Below, one piece after another: positions 35,639 through 43,048 of a stretch of 45,867 bases of DNA. Within the stretch, counting starts at the first letter, position 1. Each line of letters starts with the position of its first letter. Made by a program: the position numbers and the translations under genes. A model generated the notes under the pieces. That model searched no databases. It worked only from the letters and a program-made list of their open reading frames with translations, and was not told the DNA's origin. This DNA is from Alicyclobacillus sp. (lineage in GTDB: Bacteria; Bacillota; Bacilli; Alicyclobacillales; Alicyclobacillaceae), in the NCBI RefSeq assembly GCF_023511815.1, contig NZ_JAIMAV010000014.1, positions 1 through 45,867 on the forward strand, in the 5' to 3' direction.

Positions 35639-36586
35639 GTGAGCGCGCATCGAGTGGCGGACGCCCACGTGGATGTCCTGTGGCGCATGCTGGAGGAGGG
35701 CGCCGCCTTTTATGGAGATTCGGAATTGCGGGCGAGTTATGATCGGCTGCGGCGGGGCGGGGTGGGCACGCAGGTGTTCGCCCTGTTCGTCATGCCCAAT
35801 CGGTCGAGCACGGAGCAGCTGGAAAAGGTCCTGGCGTGTGTGGACCTGTTCTACCGCCGGGTGGTGTCGGACGGATTGGTGATGCCGGTGCGCTCGGCCG
35901 AGGAGCTCCGGCAGGTGCGCGCCCGGGGCGCGCTCGCCGGCCTTTTATCGCTGGAGGGTGGCGGTTGCCTGCGCGGTCAGCCGTCGCTCCTGCGGGTGCT
36001 GTTCGATCTCGGCGTGCGCGGCGTGGGCCTCACCTGGAATCACGCCAACGAACTGGCGGACGGCTGCCGGGAGCCGCGCGGCGCGGGACTGACCGACGCG
36101 GGACGGCGGGTGGTGCGGGAGATGGCCCGCCTCGGAATGTGGCTCGACCTGGCGCATCTGTCCGACGCCGGGATGGCGGACGCGCTGCGCGTGACCGACG
36201 GTCCCGTGATGGCCTCGCACGCCAACGCCCGCGCCGTGTTTGAGGACGGGCGGAACCTTCCCGACGAGGTGATCCGCGAGATCATCGCGCGACGGGGTTG
36301 GATGGGACTGGTCTTTGAAGCCAGCTTTGTCGGACCGGTCACGGAGGCCAGCGCACAGGATGTGTTCCGCCACCTGGATCACGTCCTGAATTTGGGCGGC
36401 GAGGACTGCGTGGGGTTTGGCTCCGACTTTGACGGGGCGTCCCACCCGCTCCCCGGGCTGTCGGACGCCTCCGACTACGCCGCCTTTGCCGACGCGTTGG
36501 TGGACCGCTACGGCCGGGACCTTGCCGAGAAGATCCTGTGGAAGAATTTTGAGCGCTTCCTGCTCGAGGCGCTGCCGGAACGCTGA
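35639..36586 (+). CDS. Membrane dipeptidase (peptidase family M19)
   Basis: The 315-residue product is a renal-dipeptidase-like TIM-barrel hydrolase. Zinc ligands are visible in DAHVD (His10, Asp12), LEGGG (Glu) and the later histidine in SHANARAV. GFGSDFDG is conserved near the C-terminus. Family members cleave dipeptides, often with a D-residue at the C-terminal side. No signal peptide is present, so it is probably cytoplasmic. GTG 35639 is set by AGGAG seven bases upstream. Its place after spoVS recalls dipeptidases near this locus in other spore-formers. A terminator follows. Confidence 0.93.
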   Translation: MSAHRVADAHVDVLWRMLEEGAAFYGDSELRASYDRLRRGGVGTQVFALFVMPNRSSTEQLEKVLACVDLFYRRVVSDGLVMPVRSAEELRQVRARGALAGLLSLEGGGCLRGQPSLLRVLFDLGVRGVGLTWNHANELADGCREPRGAGLTDAGRRVVREMARLGMWLDLAHLSDAGMADALRVTDGPVMASHANARAVFEDGRNLPDEVIREIIARRGWMGLVFEASFVGPVTEASAQDVFRHLDHVLNLGGEDCVGFGSDFDGASHPLPGLSDASDYAAFADALVDRYGRDLAEKILWKNFERFLLEALPER

Positions 36587-36634
36587 GGCACGGAGAGCGG
36601 GTGCGCTGAAGTCGGTGTACGGACGTGTTTCGCG

Positions 36635-36660
36635 AGCCCCCCATCGGGGGGCTTTTTATT
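36635..36660 (+). terminator. Rho-independent terminator after the dipeptidase gene
   Basis: Eight-base stem AGCCCCCC (36635-36642) / GGGGGGCT (36646-36653), three-base loop, then a T-rich tail. Confidence 0.9.
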
Positions 36661-36909
36661 TTTTGCGTGTGAATCTGCGGCGAGGTGGTGAAGCCCCTTC
36701 GGACGAGCCCGATTCTGGGTGATGGCCCGCGGGCGAATGACACCGTCGGTGGGCGATGCATACGATGTGGCGAGGTGCGCGGGCTGGGCGCACCGGCCTG
36801 TGGCGCTGGAACCAGCGGCAGGGTCCCCGCATACGGATGCATCACATCGGGCCTGGGCGAAGGCGCGAGGGACATCGCCCGGACCGAGAAGGAGAGAGGA
36901 GGTTGGCGC
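36661..36909 (+). other. cotE upstream region with weak sporulation promoter candidate
   Basis: With the preceding terminator this leaves 323 bases without a gene (36587-36909). CATACGATG at 36759-36767 resembles a mother-cell (SigE/SigK) -10. CACC at 36741-36744 could be a SigK -35, but the spacing of 14 is short. B. subtilis cotE has mother-cell promoters. The frame of cotE is open back to 36685 without conserved residues. Nothing else was recognised. Confidence 0.3.
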
Positions 36910-37452
36910 ATGGTGCTCTCTGGCAAGGACCTCAGCTACCGCGAGATCGTCGCCAACGCCGTCGTCGGACGCGGGAGCAAGTATTCGCAGACGACGTACA
37001 CCATTCGCCCTGCGAATCGACCCACCACCATCGGTGGTTGCTGGATCATGAACCACACGTACGACGCGGAGCTGGTCGGCGACTACGTCGAGGTGCACGG
37101 CCGCTTTGACATCAACGTGTGGTACTCGTACAACGGCAACTCCGAGACGGCCGTCGCCAAGGACACGGTGTCCTATGTGGAGCAGATTGCGCTGCGTGAC
37201 CTGGACACGACCGCGGACCGCGACAGCCGGGAGGTGCACGTCAAGGTGGTTCAGAATCCCAACTGCCTTGACGCCACGGTCACCGGCAACGGTTCCGAGA
37301 TCCTGGTGCGCTGCGAAAAGGAGCTCGCCGTGGAGGTGGTGGGCCGCACCAAGCTGTGTGTCGTGACGTGCGAGCTGGCTGAGAAGAAAGAAGAGGATTT
37401 CCTTGAGGACGACGAAGAGATGCTCGAGGAAGTGGACGTCGAGGATCGGTGA
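36910..37452 (+). CDS. cotE: Outer spore coat morphogenetic protein CotE
   Basis: The 180-residue product matches CotE in length and sequence (YREIVANAVVGRGSKYSQTTYTI near the start, GCWIMNHTYDAELVGD, DINVWYSYN). It ends in a strongly acidic tail rich in Glu and Asp from about residue 158. CotE builds the layer on which the outer spore coat assembles in the mother cell. ATG 36910 follows AGGAGG by seven bases. It lies before miaB-ricA-mutS as in B. subtilis, but four ligase-like genes are inserted between. The acidic tail is a conceivable carboxylate acceptor for those ligases, which is only a hypothesis. Confidence 0.95.
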   Translation: MVLSGKDLSYREIVANAVVGRGSKYSQTTYTIRPANRPTTIGGCWIMNHTYDAELVGDYVEVHGRFDINVWYSYNGNSETAVAKDTVSYVEQIALRDLDTTADRDSREVHVKVVQNPNCLDATVTGNGSEILVRCEKELAVEVVGRTKLCVVTCELAEKKEEDFLEDDEEMLEEVDVEDR

Positions 37453-37500
37453 CGGGCCCGACCGGCGGGCCGTGCCGGCCGGTCACCGGGCCGGTCCTTC

Positions 37501-37524
37501 AGGGGGCGGAAACGCCCCTTTTTT
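37501..37524 (+). terminator. Rho-independent terminator after cotE
   Basis: Six GC pairs GGGGCG / CGCCCC (37503-37508 / 37513-37518) plus a GU and an AT pair, GAAA tetraloop, then a T run. It lies 48 bases after cotE and before the ligase cassette. Confidence 0.82.
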
Positions 37525-37567
37525 GTTCCACACCGGCGGATTCGCGGAGGAGGCGGCGAAGGACTGG

Positions 37568-38722
37568 GTGCGCCTGGGGCTGTATGCCAGCTTGGAACCG
37601 AACGTCGTGCGGCCGTTCGGGGAACAGACGCGGATGTTCGCCGATCTGTGGCGAATCGGGCAGGGCCTCGGGGTGGAGGTCGTCGTCCTCGTCCCCGGAT
37701 ATGCCCGCACGGGCCGGGGCTACCTGTACGATCACGCCGCCGACCGGTGGCGGCCGGACTCGGTCCCGCTGCCTTCCGTGGTCTATCGCCGCTCCGGCTC
37801 GTTTCGGGCGCCCGCGGCCTTGGTGCGGGAGGACCTCGCCCTGTTCCACCGCCGCGGCGTCCTGCACACGCTGCCGCGGGCGGTGAGCAACAAATGGACG
37901 TTCTACCGGTTGCTCACCGCGGATGCCGCGCTGCAGCGGTATGTCCCCTGGTCTCGGCTCGCCAGCGGGCCGCAGGACGTGTATCGCGCGCTCCTCGAGG
38001 TGTCCGATGTGTATGTGAAGCCGCTCGGCGGGGCGCAGGGGATCTCGGTCTATCGCCTGCGGTGGAAGGGAGCCGAAGGGGAGGCGCGCTGGGAGGAGCG
38101 GATCGTGCCGCGGAGAACGGAGCGCATCACCCAGAGGTTCCAACCATTCACCCGGCTGCAGCTGCGGCGCTTCCGGACGCCGGCGGAGTTTCGGGCGTTC
38201 TGGGGGACCACCAAATTGGGACGTTGTCTGGTGCAGGAGACCGTCGAGCTGCCGCGCACGCGGGATGGACGGCCGTTCGATTTCCGCTGGTTGATCCAGT
38301 ACGCCGACGAAGCGCGGGTGCTGGCCCGTGTGGCGCGCGTCGGAAGACCCGAGGCCGTGACCACGAACATCCACACCGGCGGCCAGGCGGTGCCGGCCGA
38401 CACCGCCCTGCGCGGGGCCGGCATTCCGCACCCGGACGGCCTTCTCGGCCAGCTGGACGCGGTGGCGCTTCTGGTCGCGGACAGACTCCGCCGAAAGTAC
38501 GGTCCGTACGCGGAGGTGGGCGTGGATCTCGCGCTTCGCCCCGATCTCACGCCGGTCGTGTTCGAGGTCAATCCCACGCCCGGTAGGCGGATGCTGAGAT
38601 CGCTCGAGCGGCATGTCCGGGAGCTGTCACTGGAGACGCTGATTGAATATGCTATCAGGGCGACGAGGGTCCAATCACCCGGTACAACGCGGAAAGGGGA
38701 ATCCACCGATGAAGGATGGTGA
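37568..38722 (+). CDS. YheC/YheD family ATP-grasp protein 1 (spore coat-associated)
   Basis: The 384-residue product has the YheC/YheD plan: an N-terminal PFGEQTRMF segment, then an ATP-grasp domain with YVKPLGGAQG (149-158), RPFDFRWLIQ (235-244), NIHTGG (267-272), GVDLAL (318-323) and FEVNPTPG (332-339). Lys, Asp, Glu and Asn for ATP and Mg are all present, so it should form an acyl-phosphate and an amide or similar bond. YheC/YheD are described as coat-associated in B. subtilis, with unknown substrate. GTG 37568 is the best guess; TTG 37523 is an alternative but lies in the cotE terminator tail. The 3' end overlaps the next gene by 14 bases. Confidence 0.85.
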   Translation: MRLGLYASLEPNVVRPFGEQTRMFADLWRIGQGLGVEVVVLVPGYARTGRGYLYDHAADRWRPDSVPLPSVVYRRSGSFRAPAALVREDLALFHRRGVLHTLPRAVSNKWTFYRLLTADAALQRYVPWSRLASGPQDVYRALLEVSDVYVKPLGGAQGISVYRLRWKGAEGEARWEERIVPRRTERITQRFQPFTRLQLRRFRTPAEFRAFWGTTKLGRCLVQETVELPRTRDGRPFDFRWLIQYADEARVLARVARVGRPEAVTTNIHTGGQAVPADTALRGAGIPHPDGLLGQLDAVALLVADRLRRKYGPYAEVGVDLALRPDLTPVVFEVNPTPGRRMLRSLERHVRELSLETLIEYAIRATRVQSPGTTRKGESTDEGW

Positions 38723-40085
38723 CCAGATCCTCATTTCGGTATTCCCACACCCCGAGCGGTTGATCCGACTCCATCCTTCCCACGGCCCACTCCTTTCCAC
38801 CCGTTCCGGCCAGTCTCTGTCCGTCATCTGCGGGCTTCGGCGCACCGACGCGTCCGTCTGGTTCGATCCCGCTGTTCCCCCGAACCGGGTCTTTGTGAGC
38901 AGCGGGGTCTCCCGGAGCGTCCTGCTCGGCCTGCCCGTGGAAACGGTGAACGCCCACCTTCAGGAGGGCACGGTGCACGTGGGTCCCACCATCGGGATCC
39001 TGTGCAATCCCGTGTGGAACGAGAAACGACACACCCTGCGTTGGACAAAGCAGGTCCCCGCGCTGGAGAAGCTGGTTCAAGCCGGGCAGCGCCTGGGTGC
39101 CTTCGTATACGTGTTCGGCATTCAGGACGTGGATTTCAATCGGGGGACCGTTCTCGGCTACGTGTTTCGCAACGGCGCGTGGCGGCCCGCTCAACTGCCG
39201 CTGCCGGATTCGATCTACGACCAGGTGGTGTCCCGGCGGTTGGAGCGGGACAAGAAGTATCAGGCCAAACGGGCGAGATTGAGCAAAATGTACGCCAACC
39301 GCATCTTCAACGACGGCTTCTTCGACAAATGGAAGGTGCACGAGTGGCTCTGGCAGGACCGTCAAACCCGGAATCTGGTCCCGTATTCGGAACGATTCAC
39401 GACGGAGGGCCAGGCCATCGCGTTTATAAAACGGCATGCCGTCACTTTCATCAAACCGGTGCACGGCAGCCTTGGGGTCGGCATCGTCCGGGTCACCCGG
39501 GAGGCGGATGGTTCGTACCGTTACGAGGTTCGCCACCGCACCGGGCGGACCCAGAACCGTGCCGCCACCGCGGAGGCGGTGGTGGAAGCGCTCCGGCGCC
39601 GGTTGCGCCAATCCCCGCATCTGTTGCAGCAGGGCATTCCGGTGGCGCGTTACCGGGAGCGGCCGTTCGACATCCGGATCGTCCTGCAGAGGGACGGATC
39701 CGGGGAGTGGAAGCGGACGAAGATGTTCGCCCGGGTGGCCAGGTCTGGGGAATTCACCGCGAACCTCGCCAGCGGGGGCGAGGCGCTGCCCGTCGACGCG
39801 GTGCTCCGTGAGGCGTTTTCGGCCCCGGAGCGCCGGCGCCGGGCCAGGCGTCTCATCCGCAGAGCCGCTTCCCTGGTCGCCGCCGCGATCGAACAGCAGT
39901 GCGGAAAGCCATTGGGCGAACTGGGGGTGGATCTGGCCGTCGACGAATCCGGATCGGTTTGGGTCCTTGAGGTGAATTCCAAGCCCTGGAAAGCGTCTTC
40001 CACCGACAAAGGGCGGCAGGACCTGGTGGACCTGTCCTTCCTCCGCCCGATGGAGTACGCCATCCGGCTGGCTCAAGAGCGCTAG
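38709..40085 (+). CDS. YheC/YheD family ATP-grasp protein 2
   Basis: The 458-residue product has an extra N-terminal domain of about 92 residues before the GPTIGILCNP segment that starts the pre-ATP-grasp region, as in YheD. The ATP-grasp motifs are intact: FIKPVHGSLGVGI (247-259), RPFDIRIVLQ (318-327), NLASGG (352-357), GVDLAV (406-411) and LEVNSKPW (420-427). ATG 38709 follows GGAAAGGGGA and overlaps the previous gene, so the two are translationally coupled. The linker near residues 175-200 is strongly basic. It is predicted to be a cytoplasmic ligase of the mother cell, and its substrate is unknown. Confidence 0.88.
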   Translation: MKDGDQILISVFPHPERLIRLHPSHGPLLSTRSGQSLSVICGLRRTDASVWFDPAVPPNRVFVSSGVSRSVLLGLPVETVNAHLQEGTVHVGPTIGILCNPVWNEKRHTLRWTKQVPALEKLVQAGQRLGAFVYVFGIQDVDFNRGTVLGYVFRNGAWRPAQLPLPDSIYDQVVSRRLERDKKYQAKRARLSKMYANRIFNDGFFDKWKVHEWLWQDRQTRNLVPYSERFTTEGQAIAFIKRHAVTFIKPVHGSLGVGIVRVTREADGSYRYEVRHRTGRTQNRAATAEAVVEALRRRLRQSPHLLQQGIPVARYRERPFDIRIVLQRDGSGEWKRTKMFARVARSGEFTANLASGGEALPVDAVLREAFSAPERRRRARRLIRRAASLVAAAIEQQCGKPLGELGVDLAVDESGSVWVLEVNSKPWKASSTDKGRQDLVDLSFLRPMEYAIRLAQER

Positions 40086-40111
40086 TCGCCGGCAGGAAAG
40101 GAGCGTTGGCA

Positions 40112-41572
40112 ATGGCCTACTATCTGCTGCACGCCGGGCAGCCGTCCGCCCAACGACTGGTGCGCCGGGTCGCGCGGCTGCGCGAGTACACGTCCGTCTC
40201 CGCGGTCAACGCGGGGGACGCGGTGATCCGCTGGGGGGATTCGGCGGAGTCAGACCCCCCCATCGGCCGGGTGCTCAACCCGCAGAACGCGGTGGTGCGG
40301 ACACGGTCAAGACCGGCGATGGCGAGGTTCCTGCGGCGCGTCGGAATTCGGGTGTACAGCCGCGACAAGTCGAACGAGAACACGACGCTTCTGCGTCAGT
40401 ATCGGATTCCGGTGTTCGATCTCAAACCGCTGGCCTGTTTCCGTTCGGACCGGGCGCCGGTTTGGCTCAATCAACGTCTCCAACAGGTTCAATCCTCGTT
40501 TCGGGAGGTCCCGTTGGACGAGGAAAAGGTCACCGCGCGCGTTTTGCAGTTGGCATGCCGAGCGCTGCACGCCCTCGGGCTGGATCACGGCATGGTCAGC
40601 ATCGGCATGGCGCCCAAGGGCGTCCTGTACGTGATCGACGTGACGCCGGCTCCGGTCCTGCGCGGGCGGCTGTTGGATCTGTTCGGCCAGGCCGTCGAAC
40701 AGTACATCGAGCGCGAGGAACAACCGGCCGCCGTGCAAGGGAATGTGCTGCTCGGGACGGACGTGGAGCTGATGTTGCGCAATGCCGCAGGCAAGATGGT
40801 CCTGGCCAGCCGGTTCTTTTCGCGCAAGGGCCGTGTCGGCTGCGACGACCGCAGCGTACAGTTCGACGGGCAGCGGCTGCCGCTGATGGAGCTGCGCCCG
40901 GACCCGGACGCGGACCCGTTGCGATTGGTCGCCAATCTCCGGGCGGTGATGGTCGAGGCCTCATCGCGCATCGGGGTGCCCGGGATTCAGTGGGTGGCGG
41001 GCAGCATGCCGTTTCGGCCGTATTGCACCGGGGGGCACATCCATTTTTCAAACGTGGCCTTCTCCAGTCACTTTGTGCGCGTCCTCGACAACTACCTGGG
41101 GTTGCCGCTGATGATGGTCGAGGACCCGAGGACGAGCCGGTTGCGCAGGCCGCGCTACGGATTTCTGGGAGACATTCGCCACAAGGACCACGGTGGGTTT
41201 GAATACCGGACCCCGGCCAGCTTCGTCGTCAGTCCGGAGGTGACCACGGCCGCCTTTTGCATCGCCCATCTGCTGGCCCATCATCACCGGGAACTGCCGG
41301 TGTTCGACCTTTATGAAGAAAACCTTCAGCTGGCTTTCTACCAAGCCCGCAAGGAGGTTTTGCTGCCGATTGTGGAGCGCAACTACGCCATCCTGCAGAA
41401 GGTGCCCGGATTCGACCGGTACCGGGAACAGATTCAACCGCTGTTCGACATGATCTTTTCCGGACGGATCTGGGATGAGTCGGTGGACGTTCGCACCGCG
41501 TGGGGCATCCCCGCAAGGCGGCGGCAGGCGGCCGGCAGGGCGGGCGGGCAGCGTTCTCTGGCCAATGCGTGA
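40112..41572 (+). CDS. Amidoligase (COOH-NH2 ligase type 2) fused to a degenerate ATP-grasp remnant
   Basis: The 486-residue product has two parts. Residues 1-200 look like a shrunken ATP-grasp: the final core reads VSIGM...VIDVT (162-178), where intact neighbours have VDLAL...FEVN, and the Lys/Gly-rich ATP loop is missing. Residues 213-400 match the glutamine-synthetase-fold amidoligase family (Pfam COOH-NH2 ligase type 2): GTDVEL (215-220), ELRPDP (260-265), GGHIHFS (307-313) and GFEYRTPAS (362-370). The GS-fold part probably carries the activity, joining a carboxylate to an amine. ATG 40112 follows AGGAAAGGAG with 8 bases. The C-terminal 25 residues are basic. Confidence 0.85.
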   Translation: MAYYLLHAGQPSAQRLVRRVARLREYTSVSAVNAGDAVIRWGDSAESDPPIGRVLNPQNAVVRTRSRPAMARFLRRVGIRVYSRDKSNENTTLLRQYRIPVFDLKPLACFRSDRAPVWLNQRLQQVQSSFREVPLDEEKVTARVLQLACRALHALGLDHGMVSIGMAPKGVLYVIDVTPAPVLRGRLLDLFGQAVEQYIEREEQPAAVQGNVLLGTDVELMLRNAAGKMVLASRFFSRKGRVGCDDRSVQFDGQRLPLMELRPDPDADPLRLVANLRAVMVEASSRIGVPGIQWVAGSMPFRPYCTGGHIHFSNVAFSSHFVRVLDNYLGLPLMMVEDPRTSRLRRPRYGFLGDIRHKDHGGFEYRTPASFVVSPEVTTAAFCIAHLLAHHHRELPVFDLYEENLQLAFYQARKEVLLPIVERNYAILQKVPGFDRYREQIQPLFDMIFSGRIWDESVDVRTAWGIPARRRQAAGRAGGQRSLANA

Positions 41573-41620
41573 CGGGATGCGGCGCCGAGGACACCGACGC
41601 CAAGACGGGAGGTTGACGAC

Positions 41621-42895
41621 GTGAGGACAGCGACGAACGGAGAGCTCATCTGGGTGCACGCCGACGGGCGAGTGCGGGTGGCGCTTCACGTGCCATCGCT
41701 CACCAAACTTCGCACCGCGCCCCAAACCGCCCGCGTGGCCGGGGTGTGGGTTCCGGTGATGCACAGGGTGCCCCCGCGGGGGGTGTTGTACCGGCACCCC
41801 GTTCGGGTCGTGGAACGCGACGGCGAATGGACGGCCGGTCCGGTGTTCGCCATCCTGGCGGCGGCCGGAGGACACCCGTTTCGCGGCGATCGCGCGGATT
41901 TCCGGGCCATCACGGCGGCCGGCCGCGCCCGGCGTGCGTTCGTCTATGTCCTCCCGACCGACGGGATTCGTGAGGGCGGTTGGTGGAAGGGATTTGTCCG
42001 GATTGGCCCCGGCCGTTGGCTGGCCCTGCCCTGTCCGGCGCCGCAGGCGGTGTACAATCGGATCCCCAACCGCAAGCTGGAGCGGCTTCCCGTATCTCAG
42101 CGCGCCAAGCAGATGCTGTCCGAACAGGGGATTCCGATGTTCAACCCGGGGTACTTCGACAAGGCGGTGATCTATGAGATCATCCAACGCGCCGGATTGA
42201 GCCGGTACCTCCCGGAGTCCGCCACCGATCTTGACGCGGCGACCCTCCACCAGATGCTCCAGCGCCATGACGCGGTGTATTTGAAACCGGTCGGTGGCAG
42301 CATCGGCCACGGCATCCTGCGCATCGACCGCCAGGGCAGGGGATTTCGCGTCGCGGTGCTGAAGCATCGGCGCTGCGAGGTCCACCTGGCCGCCGGCTGG
42401 CCCCAGGCCTGGCGCCTGGTGTGCCGCCATCGCCTGCGCAGCCGGTACGTGGTGCAGGCGGCGGTGCCGCTCATCCGGCATCAGGGGCATCCGTGTGATT
42501 TTCGTGTGCTGTTGCAGAAACGCGACGGGGCGTGGGAGGTCGTCGGCAAAGGGGTGCGCGTGGCGGGGCGCAACGCCATCACCACCCATGTGCCCAACGG
42601 TGGCCACATCGCCCGTGCGGCGGAGGTGCTCGAGGAGGTGTTCGGCGAGCAAGGGGACGACGTTCATCAGTCGGTGGATGAGATGGCCCTCCAGTGCGCC
42701 CGTGCCATCGACGCACACTACGCCCACCGGCTCGGCGAGATGTCGATGGATATCGGGGTGGACGCGGATGGACACCCTTGGTTTTTCGAAGCCAACGCGA
42801 AGCCCATGAAATTTGACGAGCCGGAGATCCGGCAACGGTCCCTGGCGGGTGTCCTGGACCAGCTCGAGGCGCTGGCCCGGCGGGAAGCCCGGTAG
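41621..42895 (+). CDS. YheC/YheD family ATP-grasp protein 3
   Basis: The 424-residue product has an N-terminal domain of about 100 residues, then an ATP-grasp with YLKPVGGSIGHGI (220-232), HPCDFRVLLQ (290-299), VPNGGH (324-329), SMDIGV (375-380) and FFEANAKPM (388-396). The metal- and ATP-binding residues are present. It is closer in layout to protein 2 than to protein 1. The GTG start follows a GGGAGG site. It is the last gene of the cassette before miaB. There are 48 bases after the amidoligase gene and no terminator between them, so joint transcription is likely. Confidence 0.87.
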   Translation: MRTATNGELIWVHADGRVRVALHVPSLTKLRTAPQTARVAGVWVPVMHRVPPRGVLYRHPVRVVERDGEWTAGPVFAILAAAGGHPFRGDRADFRAITAAGRARRAFVYVLPTDGIREGGWWKGFVRIGPGRWLALPCPAPQAVYNRIPNRKLERLPVSQRAKQMLSEQGIPMFNPGYFDKAVIYEIIQRAGLSRYLPESATDLDAATLHQMLQRHDAVYLKPVGGSIGHGILRIDRQGRGFRVAVLKHRRCEVHLAAGWPQAWRLVCRHRLRSRYVVQAAVPLIRHQGHPCDFRVLLQKRDGAWEVVGKGVRVAGRNAITTHVPNGGHIARAAEVLEEVFGEQGDDVHQSVDEMALQCARAIDAHYAHRLGEMSMDIGVDADGHPWFFEANAKPMKFDEPEIRQRSLAGVLDQLEALARREAR

Positions 42896-42987
42896 GACCG
42901 GGACTCGGGACAAGCCCCTCCCATCCCCATCCAACGGCGCCGTGACTGCAAGTGTGGTATGATGATCGGTAGGCGATCGCCCACTCT

Positions 42988-43011
42988 CCGGCCTTGGGAA
43001 GTCAAGGCCGG
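42988..43011 (+). promoter_or_regulatory. Hairpin in the leader region of miaB
   Basis: Stem CCGGCCTT (42988-42995) / AAGGCCGG (43004-43011) with an eight-base loop, 37 bases before miaB and without a T tract. A TGGTATGAT at 42956-42964 could be an extended -10 for miaB upstream of it. Either a weak end signal of the ligase cassette or a leader structure. Confidence 0.35.
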
Positions 43012-43048
43012 GTTTCGATAGAAAGCGTGCGGGTCAGGAGGTGTGAAG

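Noticed and set aside
37403-37567. Upstream extension of the first YheC/YheD gene into cotE
   Set aside because: The extra residues are a frame-shifted copy of the cotE 3' end and cross its terminator.
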